Assembly: GCA_945873505.1 (NCBI GenBank)
Contig: CAMCDQ010000015.1
Coordinates: forward strand, 1-46,382
Length of the DNA: 46,382 nt
Direction: 5' to 3'
DNA from: Chitinophaga pinensis
Lineage (GTDB): Bacteria > Bacteroidota > Bacteroidia > Flavobacteriales > Flavobacteriaceae
The notes beneath the pieces are model-generated. The model was not told the DNA's origin. It did not search any database and was given only the letters and a program-made list of their open reading frames with translations. This document shows, piece by piece, positions 35,745 through 44,131 of this stretch. A program made the position numbers and the translations under genes. Within the stretch, counting starts at the first letter, position 1, and every line of letters starts with the position of its first letter.

Positions 35745-37640
35745 ATGCCAAAACCGTTAAAAATTCTTCAAAAATACTGGAAACACGATCAGTTTAGATC
35801 GCTTCAAAAAGAGATTATTGACTCTGTTTTGAGTGGTCAAGATACGTTTGCTTTGTTGCCAACTGGAGGAGGAAAATCGATATGTTTTCAGGTACCAGCT
35901 TTGATGAAGGATGGAATTTGTTTGGTGATTTCGCCTTTGGTTGCGTTGATGAAAGACCAAGTTCAGAACTTGCAAAAACTTGACATCAAAGCAATTGCAT
36001 TAACTGGCGGTATAAAATCGGACGAATTGGTAACACTTTTAGACAACTGTCAATATGGGAATTATAAATTTTTATACTTATCGCCTGAACGTTTGCAAAC
36101 CGAGTGGATTTTAGAACGAATTAAGCAATTACCCATATCTATTATTGCAATTGACGAAGCGCATTGTGTGTCGCAATGGGGACATGATTTTAGACCTTCG
36201 TATTTGAAAATTTCCAATTTAAAAACTGATTTTCCAAAAGTTCCTTTTATAGCATTGAGTGCTTCGGCAACAAAAAGAGTTCAGGAAGATGTGATTTTGC
36301 AATTGGGATTGGAAAAAACGGCAATATTTCAGAAATCATTTAACAGAGAGAATATCGCCTATTTTGTGATTGAAGCCGAAGATAAATTGTTTCGGATGGA
36401 ACAAATATTGAAGAAAAATCCAGAACCTTCTATTATATATGTGCGAAACAGAAAATCGTGTTTGGATGTTTCGTCGCAATTGCAGGCGTTGGGATTCAAA
36501 TCTACGTATTATCACGGGGGATTATCGGCAAAGGAAAAAGACAAAAATATGCAGCTTTGGATGTCGGAAGAAGCGCAAGTGATTGTGGCTACTAATGCGT
36601 TTGGAATGGGAATTGATAAGGCAAATGTAAAAACTGTAATCCACATTCAGTTGCCCGAAAATATAGAAAATTATTATCAGGAAGCGGGTCGTGCAGGAAG
36701 AAATGAAGAAAAGGCTTATGCCGTTTTGCTAACAAGTCCTTCCGATAAATCGAATGCTGAAAGTCAGTTTATTGCTGTTTTGCCCGATAAAAAATTCCTA
36801 AATACCATGTATGTAAAGTTGTGTAATTATTTCCAAATTGCCTATGGCGAAGAAATTGAAGAGCAGTTTTCCTTTAATTTGAATCAGTTTTGTGGAAAAT
36901 ATGAGTTTCCGATTTTGAAAACCTATAATGCAATGCAGTTTTTAGACCGTCAAGGAATAATTACGTTGTCGCAAGAATTCTCAGAAAAAGTGACGGTTCA
37001 ATTTATTATTCCTTCTAAAGAAGTGCTTCGGTATATGAGCTTGAATACAAAAGACGAACCAATATTATTGGCTTTGCTGCGTTCCTATCCTGGAATTCAT
37101 GAAGTTCCTGCAGCTATAAATATGGGATTGATTGCAAAAAAATCGGAAACAGATGAAACTGCCGTAAATGCACTTTTGCATCAATTAATGGAAAAAGGAA
37201 TTGTAAAATACCATGCAAAAAGCAATGATACCCGATTGATTTTCAATGTGATTAGAGAAGATGAACGAACAATTAATGGTATTTCAAAATATTTAGAACT
37301 ACAAAACAATTTAAAAAAGGAGCAATTGAAATCGGTTTTGGAATTTGTAAAAGATACTGAAAATTGCAAAAGCAAATTGATATTGAATTATTTTGGAGAG
37401 AAATCGGAAGAAAATTGTGGTATTTGTTCCTATTGCATTGGGCAGAAAGAACCAGAAGTTGAGACGGAAGACTTTCGAGAAATCATTTTTTCATTATTGA
37501 AAGTTGCACCATTAAATTCAAGAGAAATTCAAATTCATACTAAAAAGTCGACAGATGCAATTATATTTGCATTGCAAAACTTATTAGAAAGTGATCGCAT
37601 TCTTATAAAACCCAACAATAAATACACTTTAAAACCATAA
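35745..37640 (+). CDS. RecQ family ATP-dependent DNA helicase (no HRDC)
   Basis: A 631-aa superfamily II helicase. Motifs: I PTGGGKSICFQ, II DEAHCVSQWGHDFRP (the RecQ-specific aromatic-rich continuation), III LSASAT, and VI QEAGRAGRNE. The zinc cysteines follow as CKSKL...CGICSYC. After the RQC-like part it ends with no HRDC domain, so it is the shorter RecQ form. It unwinds recombination and replication intermediates 3' to 5'. The stop overlaps the fmt start by one base (TAATG). Confidence 0.92.
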   Translation: MPKPLKILQKYWKHDQFRSLQKEIIDSVLSGQDTFALLPTGGGKSICFQVPALMKDGICLVISPLVALMKDQVQNLQKLDIKAIALTGGIKSDELVTLLDNCQYGNYKFLYLSPERLQTEWILERIKQLPISIIAIDEAHCVSQWGHDFRPSYLKISNLKTDFPKVPFIALSASATKRVQEDVILQLGLEKTAIFQKSFNRENIAYFVIEAEDKLFRMEQILKKNPEPSIIYVRNRKSCLDVSSQLQALGFKSTYYHGGLSAKEKDKNMQLWMSEEAQVIVATNAFGMGIDKANVKTVIHIQLPENIENYYQEAGRAGRNEEKAYAVLLTSPSDKSNAESQFIAVLPDKKFLNTMYVKLCNYFQIAYGEEIEEQFSFNLNQFCGKYEFPILKTYNAMQFLDRQGIITLSQEFSEKVTVQFIIPSKEVLRYMSLNTKDEPILLALLRSYPGIHEVPAAINMGLIAKKSETDETAVNALLHQLMEKGIVKYHAKSNDTRLIFNVIREDERTINGISKYLELQNNLKKEQLKSVLEFVKDTENCKSKLILNYFGEKSEENCGICSYCIGQKEPEVETEDFREIIFSLLKVAPLNSREIQIHTKKSTDAIIFALQNLLESDRILIKPNNKYTLKP

Positions 37641-38587
37641 TGGAAAAATTACGCATCGTTTTTATGGGAACACCAGAATTTGCTGTTGGCATTTTGGATA
37701 CTATTATAAAGAACAATTACGAAATTGTTGGCGTTATTACAGCGACCGACAAACCTGCGGGTCGTGGTCAAAAAATAAAATATTCGGGGGTTAAAGAATA
37801 TGCATTAGAAAATAATTTGACGCTTTTGCAACCTACTAATCTCAAAGATGAGGGTTTTTTATCGGAATTGAAAGCTTTGAATGCCAATTTACAAATTATT
37901 GTTGCTTTTAGAATGTTGCCAAAAGTAGTTTGGGAAATGCCAAAATACGGCACATTTAATTTGCATGCCTCCTTGCTTCCAAATTATCGTGGCGCAGCAC
38001 CTATCAATTGGGCAATTATTAATGGAGAAACTAAAACTGGCGTTACTACCTTTTATATAGATGATAAAATTGATACAGGCGCGATGATTTTAAGTTCAGA
38101 AATTGATATCGATGAAGAAGAAAATGCAGGACAATTGCATGACCGATTAATGTTACTGGGAAGTGAAACTGTTTTAGAAACTTTAAAATTAATTGAAGCT
38201 GGAAATGTAAATCCAAAAATTCAAGAAAATAATGAAGAAATAAAAACAGCCTACAAATTAGACAAAGACAATTGCAAGATTGATTGGTTAAAATCGGCTA
38301 AGGAAATTCACAACCTCATCCGGGGATTATCTCCTTATCCTTCTGCATGGTGTCATTTTAAAGACAATGACCAAGAATGGAATGTCAAAATATATGAGTC
38401 AAAAATAATTATAGAAGAACACATAGAAAATATTGGAAAAATAATTGCAACCAAGAAAGAATTGAAAATAGCGGTAAGCAATGGCTTTATTCAAATTTTG
38501 AGTTTACAATTCCCTGGAAAGAAAAAAATGACCATAACAGAATTTTTAAATGGGATGTCATTTTCTGAAAAAGCAGTGGTTTGTTAG
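37640..38587 (+). CDS. fmt: Methionyl-tRNA formyltransferase
   Basis: A 315-aa transformylase that formylates initiator Met-tRNA. The N-terminal domain has VFMGTPEFAVGIL and the catalytic FNLHASLLPNYRGAAPINWA (Asn, His and downstream Asp in YIDDKIDTGAM); the C-terminal OB-like tRNA-binding domain follows from about residue 205. The ATG overlaps the recQ stop, so translation is probably coupled. Confidence 0.96.
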   Translation: MEKLRIVFMGTPEFAVGILDTIIKNNYEIVGVITATDKPAGRGQKIKYSGVKEYALENNLTLLQPTNLKDEGFLSELKALNANLQIIVAFRMLPKVVWEMPKYGTFNLHASLLPNYRGAAPINWAIINGETKTGVTTFYIDDKIDTGAMILSSEIDIDEEENAGQLHDRLMLLGSETVLETLKLIEAGNVNPKIQENNEEIKTAYKLDKDNCKIDWLKSAKEIHNLIRGLSPYPSAWCHFKDNDQEWNVKIYESKIIIEEHIENIGKIIATKKELKIAVSNGFIQILSLQFPGKKKMTITEFLNGMSFSEKAVVC

Positions 38588-38691
38588 GGTGCTAAAACAT
38601 TGATTTAAATAGAATAATACATAAAAACCATAAGGTTTATCAACAAATGTATTAAGTTATCAACAAAACCACTAAATAATTTCAAAAAGTC

Positions 38692-38721
38692 TTGTGTGAT
38701 AGTGAAATCCTACTAATTTTG
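38692..38721 (+). promoter_or_regulatory. Promoter of the HU gene
   Basis: TTG (38692-38694), 19 bases, then TAATTTTG (38714-38721) matches the flavobacterial TTG-N17-23-TAnnTTTG promoter. The transcript would begin about 35-40 bases before the HU ATG at 38765. Confidence 0.7.
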
Positions 38722-38764
38722 TTTAAGTATTGAAATTTTAACTAACATTTAATAAACTATTATT

Positions 38765-39037
38765 ATGAACAAATCAGAATTAATTGACGCTATCGCTGCT
38801 GACGCAGGAATTACTAAAGCAGCTGCAAAATCAGCTTTAGAATCATTTTTAGGAAATGTAAGTGGTACTTTGAAAAAAGGTGGAAGAGTATCTTTAGTAG
38901 GTTTCGGATCTTGGTCTGTAACAGCTAGAGCTGCAAGAGATGGTAGAAACCCTCAAACAGGAGCAACTATTAAAATTGCTGCTAAAAAAGTTGTTAAATT
39001 TAAAGCTGGAGCAGATTTAGAATCAGCTGTAAACTAA
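38765..39037 (+). CDS. HU family DNA-binding protein
   Basis: A 90-aa HU/IHF-type histone-like protein. The N-terminal helices (NKSELIDAIAADAGITKAAA) and the beta-ribbon arm region (VGFGSWSVTARAARDGRNPQ, with the minor-groove Pro-containing tip RNPQTG) are standard. It bends and compacts DNA as a dimer. It has its own promoter and terminator, and its codon use looks like that of a highly expressed gene. Confidence 0.96.
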   Translation: MNKSELIDAIAADAGITKAAAKSALESFLGNVSGTLKKGGRVSLVGFGSWSVTARAARDGRNPQTGATIKIAAKKVVKFKAGADLESAVN

Positions 39038-39056
39038 TAATTTACCAATATAAATT

Positions 39057-39086
39057 AAAGCCACGCATTGCGTGGCTTTTTTTTTA
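39057..39086 (+). terminator. Terminator of the HU gene
   Basis: A strong stem AAAGCCACGCA / TGCGTGGCTTT with a very short loop is followed by a T-run of nine. Confidence 0.9.
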
Positions 39087-39221
39087 CGATAATCGATTAT
39101 TTTGGAATAACTGACATTTGATTTTAAATTTAAATAAACTAAAATACAGTGATTTCAGAAAAAATTAAAAAAGGAAAATTATCTAGAAGTACTAATTGAA
39201 AAATCATTACTTTAATTGGAA

Positions 39222-40061
39222 TTAACCCAATCTAATTTGAGCGTTCAATCGCTTTACTAATTCATTGGCAACGGCATTTCCAAATTCCTTTTTGCGGTAT
39301 TTGGTTATTGATTGAATCCCTTTTATAACATTGGTAATAAATAATTCGTCAGCTTTTTGAAGATCAAAAGGCGAAATGGGTTCTTCAATAACTTCTAACC
39401 CTTCCATTTTTAAAGCTAGGGCTATAATTTGCTTTCGCATTACTCCGTTCAAACAACCTTCTGAAAGTGGCGGTGTAGTCAATTTACCTTCAAAAACCAT
39501 AAATAAATTGCCATTCAAGGCTTCAATTACATTTTTATCATCATTTAGAATCAGGCAATTATCAAGTCCGTTTTCCTCCGCAAAAATACTTCCTGTTATA
39601 TTGATGATTTTATTGGTCGTTTTTATAGACGAAAGCAACTGCTTGGTGACATAAAAATCTTTAAATAAATCCACTTCATAAGGCATTTTCTCATTTGAAT
39701 AGACCGTGTTTTCTAAAGCAACGCAGTTTATTAAAAACGAAACCGACCTCTGCTTTGGTAAATAATAGCCGCCATCATTTCTAAAAACCGTAATTCTGGC
39801 TCTTGCAGAAGCCCCGAAACCATTGGTTTTAGACAAAGAAAGTACTTGTTCTTCAAAATATTCCATAGTAAAATTCATAGGAATTTCCATTCGAACTACG
39901 CGCATGGAAGCCATTAATCTAAAATAATGATCTTCGAGAAAAAGAATTTTGTTGTCAATTATTTTTAAGGTTTCAAAAACGCCGTCGCCATATAGAAAAG
40001 CACGATTATTAACTAATAAATTAGAGTCTGATGAAGTAGTATTCCCGTTAAAGTTTATCAT
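39222..40061 (-). CDS. Class IV aminotransferase (branched-chain/aminodeoxychorismate lyase-like)
   Basis: A fold-type IV PLP enzyme of about 279 aa. NRAFLYGDGVFETLKI contains the family opening, and the PLP lysine is in TTNKIINITGS. The C-terminal cofactor loop is LTTPPLSEGCLNGVMRK. Substrate can be branched-chain amino acids, D-amino acids or aminodeoxychorismate (PabC); the sequence does not decide. The ATG at 40061 (MINFNGN) is chosen over a GTG at 40076, because the extra residues fall in the upstream terminator T-run. Confidence 0.88.
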   Translation of the reverse strand: MINFNGNTTSSDSNLLVNNRAFLYGDGVFETLKIIDNKILFLEDHYFRLMASMRVVRMEIPMNFTMEYFEEQVLSLSKTNGFGASARARITVFRNDGGYYLPKQRSVSFLINCVALENTVYSNEKMPYEVDLFKDFYVTKQLLSSIKTTNKIINITGSIFAEENGLDNCLILNDDKNVIEALNGNLFMVFEGKLTTPPLSEGCLNGVMRKQIIALALKMEGLEVIEEPISPFDLQKADELFITNVIKGIQSITKYRKKEFGNAVANELVKRLNAQIRLG

Positions 40062-40062
40062 A

Positions 40063-40091
40063 TAAAAAAAAGTCACGCCTAAAGCATGACA
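40063..40091 (-). terminator. Terminator between the START-like and aminotransferase genes
   Basis: Read on the minus strand, the stem GTCATGC / GCGTGAC (one G:U pair) with TTTAG loop is followed by eight Ts, just before the aminotransferase ATG. Confidence 0.7.
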
Positions 40092-40115
40092 AATATAAGT
40101 CTAAATTACGAAAAT

Positions 40116-40508
40116 CTAAACAGAACCTATAACATGTTTTAGGTCTGAAATTTGACTTTCCCATAGTAATTTTACCTCATCCATATCTTCTTCAACAGCA
40201 TAATCAGTAACTACTAAGGAAACGTCTTTAGTAATTTCGTCCTCCTGAATTCGAAGCTCAAAATAAAAATCGGTATCATTATTGTCTTCATCTATCCAGC
40301 GGAATTTTACTTTTTCGTCTGTTTTCTTTGAAGATAATCTTGCCTTTTCTTCGGAACCATCCCAAATGAACGTGAAGAATTCACCACGAGAGTTGACGTT
40401 ATCAGCAAACCATTCAGAAAGTCCCGATGGTGTAGAAATATATTGAAATAATAATTGCGGGGAAGAGTTTAGGGGAAATTCTAATTCGTATTTAACTTTT
40501 GTGTCCAT
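40116..40508 (-). CDS. START-like/SRPBCC domain-containing protein
   Basis: A 130-aa single-domain helix-grip protein. The early FQYISTPSGLSEWFADNVNS and the following beta strands (FFTFIWDGSEEKARLS) match the AHSA1/START-like group of small proteins in Bacteroidetes. It probably binds a hydrophobic ligand or acts as a co-chaperone; nothing more can be said. It is transcribed from the minus strand just upstream of the aminotransferase, separated by a terminator. Confidence 0.85.
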   Translation of the reverse strand: MDTKVKYELEFPLNSSPQLLFQYISTPSGLSEWFADNVNSRGEFFTFIWDGSEEKARLSSKKTDEKVKFRWIDEDNNDTDFYFELRIQEDEITKDVSLVVTDYAVEEDMDEVKLLWESQISDLKHVIGSV

Positions 40509-40594
40509 TAGTACCTGTAATTTTTTGGAAATATATAGATTAAATAATTAATAAAAAAGCATTTTAAAATATATTTTTTTTTCTTTGATTTATA

Positions 40595-40625
40595 TTTGCA
40601 ACATCTGATTTATGTTTTATATTTG
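40595..40625 (+). promoter_or_regulatory. Promoter of the tRNA-Met gene
   Basis: TTTG (40595-40598), 19 bases, then TATATTTG (40618-40625) is a perfect match to the flavobacterial promoter and lies 34 bases before the tRNA. A second TATATTTG at 40591-40598 overlaps the -33 site. Confidence 0.8.
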
Positions 40626-40659
40626 CACCCGCATTCAAGGATGCCAATAACCTCAAAAT

Positions 40660-40733
40660 GGCGAGGTAGCTCAGTCGGTTAGAGCGCAGGATTCATAACC
40701 CTGAGGTCGAGAGTTCAAATCTCTCTCTCGCTA
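40660..40733 (+). tRNA. tRNA-Met (CAT anticodon)
   Basis: A 74-nt cloverleaf: acceptor GGCGAGG / TCTCGCT, D arm GCTC...GAGC, anticodon loop TTCATAA with CAT, T arm GAGAG-TTCAAAT-CTCTC, discriminator A. The 3' CCA is not encoded. The anticodon stem has an A-C pair next to the loop. CAT tRNAs can be elongator Met, initiator Met or Ile2 (lysidine); the acceptor end and D arm look most like elongator Met, which is not certain. Confidence 0.93.
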
Positions 40734-40738
40734 CATCT

Positions 40739-40773
40739 TAACCCCTTAATATTCAGGTATTAAGGGGTTTTTT
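40739..40773 (+). terminator. Terminator of the tRNA
   Basis: A 10-bp stem CCCCTTAATA / TATTAAGGGG with TTCAGG loop is followed by a T-run, six bases after the tRNA. Confidence 0.88.
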
Positions 40774-40800
40774 ATTAAAAGTCACTCTATTTAATGTCCT

Positions 40801-40826
40801 TTGGAGTAAGGAATTGGAGTAAGGAA
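40801..40826. repeat. 13-bp perfect tandem repeat (two units)
   Basis: Two adjacent copies of TTGGAGTAAGGAA, just right of the tRNA terminator. Confidence 0.7.
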
Positions 40827-40865
40827 TATTTATGATTTGATATCCTTTTTCAATAAAATACAGAC

Positions 40866-40891
40866 AAAAAAATCCCCATAAAAGGGGATTG
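40866..40891 (-). terminator. Terminator downstream of the 71-codon ORF
   Basis: The stem ATCCCC / GGGGAT with ATAAAA loop has a run of seven As on its left, reading as Ts on the minus strand. Confidence 0.7.
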
Positions 40892-40918
40892 ATTTTATAA
40901 AAGAATATGTTATTAAAT

Positions 40919-41134
40919 TTACCAACAATCTATTTCTCCACTATTAACAAGTTTATACAATCCTTTATGTGATTTTAATTTCTTTACTGCGTAATCAGTT
41001 ATTTCTTTTTGTTTGGTATAATCGAGTTTTCCACACTTTTCACCACAATAGTAATAATCTAAAAGAACATCGTGTAAATCATAGAACTTATTTTTAAATT
41101 GTTCATTTCTAGGGTCAGAACTGTATATCTTCAA
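40919..41134 (-). CDS. Hypothetical protein or 5'-truncated gene remnant
   Basis: A frame of up to about 80 codons with no ATG; the only usual start codon is TTG at 41134. The product (DLHDVLLDYYYCGEKCGKLD; KQKEITDYAVKKLKSHKGLY) is helical, hydrophilic and protein-like in composition, and a terminator follows its stop, so it may be real. I do not recognise it. The lack of an ATG and its place in an accessory stretch suggest a remnant of a longer gene. Confidence 0.4.
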   Translation of the reverse strand: MKIYSSDPRNEQFKNKFYDLHDVLLDYYYCGEKCGKLDYTKQKEITDYAVKKLKSHKGLYKLVNSGEIDCW

Positions 41135-41235
41135 ACTAAAGTGGCCTTTTCCTATGAGTATTTAGTTAAAAATTAATAATTTTTGAAAACACTATCTTAG
41201 TTTTTGACTAAATCAGTGCACTTTTTGCTGACGAT

Positions 41236-42000
41236 TTACAGATTTCGATATATTTTCACTTTGTTAATTTTTCTATATTCTTGAGGTGTTTTATCAGTCA
41301 ATTTTTTAAAATTAGCACAAAAATTACTATGGCTGGCAAACCCTATTTCAAAAGAAATTTGTCTTGTTTGAATATCGCTTTCCACCAAAAGTGCTTTTGC
41401 CATTTCTATTTTTTTAATCAAGATATATTGATATGGCGTTATACCCAAGTATTTTGTGAATAATCGCTGAAAGTGTTGCGATTTCCATTTTGTCATTTGT
41501 GCTAATTGTTTTATTTCAAATTTTTCGGTAATATTATTATTGATGTAGTTAATGGTTTGTTTCAGAATAAAAGGAACTTCATCGTCAAGAACACTATCTG
41601 TTCGTAAGACATCAATTTTTTTATGGTGGAAATTATTCAATACTATAGCCACGTTAGTTTTGAGGTCTTCGCTTCTAAAAGGTTTAATTATAAAACCATG
41701 AGGTCTTGAAGCACTTGCTCTAGTAAAAGTAAATTTTTCTGAGTTTGATGTAAGATAGATGTAGGGTATTTCATCTCTTTCCAATAGAAACATTCCTAAA
41801 TCGACACCATCTTTATTTTTTTTGAGTTGGATATCAATTAAAACCAAATCAGGTTTTTTAATTTTGATAAATTCTATAGCTTGTTCTACTGAATCTACTT
41901 CGCCGATTACATTGTAGCCTTCTTCAAGAAGGATGTTTCTAATATCTCTAGCAATTAGGAATTCATCCTCAACAATTAAAATAGTAGGTTTATTAATCAT
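41236..42000 (-). CDS. Response regulator with AraC-type DNA-binding domain
   Basis: A 254-aa regulator. The receiver domain has E11-D12, phospho-acceptor D56 (LVLIDIQL), T86-region (IYLTSN) and K108-region (IIKPF). A short linker leads to an AraC double HTH (EIKQLAQMTKWKSQHFQRLF; RQISFEIGFASHSNFCANFK) in the last ~100 residues. REC-AraC is common in Bacteroidetes, while HisKA_2 partners often use other outputs. It lies 4 bases after the sensor kinase gene on the minus strand, so the two form one operon. Confidence 0.93.
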   Translation of the reverse strand: MINKPTILIVEDEFLIARDIRNILLEEGYNVIGEVDSVEQAIEFIKIKKPDLVLIDIQLKKNKDGVDLGMFLLERDEIPYIYLTSNSEKFTFTRASASRPHGFIIKPFRSEDLKTNVAIVLNNFHHKKIDVLRTDSVLDDEVPFILKQTINYINNNITEKFEIKQLAQMTKWKSQHFQRLFTKYLGITPYQYILIKKIEMAKALLVESDIQTRQISFEIGFASHSNFCANFKKLTDKTPQEYRKINKVKIYRNL

Positions 42001-42004
42001 AGCT

Positions 42005-44131
42005 TCATAAAATTATTTCATTAAAAACGATTTGGTAAGCCAATCCTTTTTTGCTATTTTCTTTAGTGAGTTTTCCTTGGAGTTGTTTTGTCAATAGTTG
42101 TATTAGTTCCAGTCCAAGTGATTTATGAGTTTTTTTATTATCAGTTGGTAAACCTATGCCGTTATCACTGTATGATAAGATATATTTTTTTTCTAAATTT
42201 TTAACAATAGAGATTTCAATCTCACCCTCAATTTCAGTTGTAAAGGCATGCTTGTAGGAATTTGATATTAATTCATTCAATATCAATCCGAGGGGAATCG
42301 CAGTTTGTAAGTCTAAAAAAACAGCATCTACATTAATTATATATCTTATATCTTTATTCCAAATATTTAAAACGGAATCAAAATTTTTGCACATATCTTC
42401 CAGATATAATTTATAATCAATTTTTTCTAAATTTTCATTTTCATAAAGATTTTGATGAACGAGCGATATAGAAAGAATTCGGGATTGGCTTTTTTCCAAA
42501 AAATAATTGATGTCATTTATTTCGGCCCCTTCTTTGGCCTGAATACTCAGCAAACTCATAATAATTTGTAAATTGTTTTTTACCCTGTGGTGAATTTCTT
42601 TGAGCAAGATTTCTCGCTCTTCAAGAGATTTACTAATAGAAACATTAAGATTTTCTGTGATAATTTGTTGATTTGAAATTATGACATTTTTATTAAAAAG
42701 TTCCTTTTTTATTTTATCTAATTTAATGTATGAAACAATTAAAATAATCGTTAAAATCATCACAACCAGTAAAAATGCAATTAATTTATTAATATCATCT
42801 CTACTTCTTTGGATTTTTAATGCTTGATTTTGCTTTATAGCACGATCTTTTTTAATTCTTGCTTCTTTCTTTTCTGTATCAAAAATGGCTAACTGTTCAA
42901 TAGTTTTTAAACTTTGTTCTTCATTTATAAAATATCTGTATAATGAATCACTTAAAAACAAGAAATTGTATGCCTCTTTATAGTTCCCCAATTCGCTTTC
43001 AATAGTTGATTTGTTGCCGTATAAATTAAGCAAATCAGATTGTTCAGCTAAATTTTTGTCTTTTTTTATTAACATTAATAATTTGTCAACATATTTTTTC
43101 GCATTAATATATTGTTCTTTACATATGTAAGCTCTAGTCAAGTTTGAATAGATTCTAGAGATATTGTACAAATTATGTTCGGAATTTGATAGTTCTTTTG
43201 TGTTCAATAAAATGATTGCATCATAATTTTTTAATGAAATATAGGTTGTAGTCAATTCAGAAAGTATGGATATCGATAAATCAATGCTGATTTTTTGTGA
43301 TAATTTATAAGCCTTCAACTGTAGCAACCCTGCTTTATTATATGCTCCCATTTTATAGTAAATCTGACCTATTGTAACTAAATCAGTACTACGATCGCGG
43401 TTGTTTTGATTTGTATTATTTTGTTGAATATATTTAGCAATGCTTAGCGCTTTTTTTAAATCTCCAACTTGCATATAAATATATTCAATAAGTCTATAAG
43501 CTTCTAAAATGGTTTCTTTATTTCCAGTTTTATTAAGATGAAATAGTGCAGACTTTATATTTACTAAACTTTTCTCAAACGAACTTTGATGCAAATACTG
43601 TTGCCCTAATTCTAAATACAAATTTCCTATTAAATTATGGTAAGGTGTTTTATTATATTTAGATACAGTAGCATTAAGAAGTGCTATACCCTGATCGATT
43701 TGCCCATTTCGGGCTAAAGAATAAGCTTCGTACTGACAGGCTAGCAAATATCTTTCTATATCTTTTTCTTTTAAAAAATAATTTTGAGCTTGTTTTGATA
43801 AAATTATTGCTTTTTTATAGTTTAAATTTAGAAATTGAAATCTTATTCTTTTGATTAAATAAACAGACAGACCTTTCTTATAATTAATTTTTTTTAGCGA
43901 TACTCGGGCCGAATCCATATATTTTGAACCAACTGATAAATCAATTGTTTCATAAATCCCAGCTAAAGCCAAATAGCTATTAATTCTAGTAGTGTCTGCG
44001 TTTTTTAAGTTTAGTTTTTGTTTTAAGCTATCTATTTTTGAAACTTCATTTTGCGCATTTATTGGAGCAAAAAAGGTAAGATTTAAAATAATAACAAAAA
44101 TAACAAATGATTTGTTTTTATAATTATACAT
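42005..44131 (-). CDS. TPR-repeat sensor histidine kinase (HisKA_2 type)
   Basis: A 708-aa membrane sensor. After the signal peptide (FVIFVIILNLTFFAPINAQ) come about 400 residues of tetratricopeptide-like helical repeats outside the cell, a transmembrane helix near 445-465, a coiled coil, and a HisKA_2 dimerisation domain (KEIHHRVKNNLQIIMSL; H514 or H515 is the phospho-acceptor). The ATPase has N-box LNELISNSYKHAF, G1 YSDNGIGLP and G2 SLGLELIQLL. The extracytoplasmic TPR array suggests sensing of a protein or of assembly state. Its partner regulator follows 4 bases downstream. Confidence 0.93.
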   Translation of the reverse strand: MYNYKNKSFVIFVIILNLTFFAPINAQNEVSKIDSLKQKLNLKNADTTRINSYLALAGIYETIDLSVGSKYMDSARVSLKKINYKKGLSVYLIKRIRFQFLNLNYKKAIILSKQAQNYFLKEKDIERYLLACQYEAYSLARNGQIDQGIALLNATVSKYNKTPYHNLIGNLYLELGQQYLHQSSFEKSLVNIKSALFHLNKTGNKETILEAYRLIEYIYMQVGDLKKALSIAKYIQQNNTNQNNRDRSTDLVTIGQIYYKMGAYNKAGLLQLKAYKLSQKISIDLSISILSELTTTYISLKNYDAIILLNTKELSNSEHNLYNISRIYSNLTRAYICKEQYINAKKYVDKLLMLIKKDKNLAEQSDLLNLYGNKSTIESELGNYKEAYNFLFLSDSLYRYFINEEQSLKTIEQLAIFDTEKKEARIKKDRAIKQNQALKIQRSRDDINKLIAFLLVVMILTIILIVSYIKLDKIKKELFNKNVIISNQQIITENLNVSISKSLEEREILLKEIHHRVKNNLQIIMSLLSIQAKEGAEINDINYFLEKSQSRILSISLVHQNLYENENLEKIDYKLYLEDMCKNFDSVLNIWNKDIRYIINVDAVFLDLQTAIPLGLILNELISNSYKHAFTTEIEGEIEISIVKNLEKKYILSYSDNGIGLPTDNKKTHKSLGLELIQLLTKQLQGKLTKENSKKGLAYQIVFNEIIL

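Noticed and set aside
39057..39086. CCACGC/GCGTGG hairpin of the HU terminator as another copy of the intergenic repeat
   Set aside because: It shares only the short stem; the arms are absent and a T-run makes it an ordinary terminator. The same applies to the hairpin at 27769-27798.
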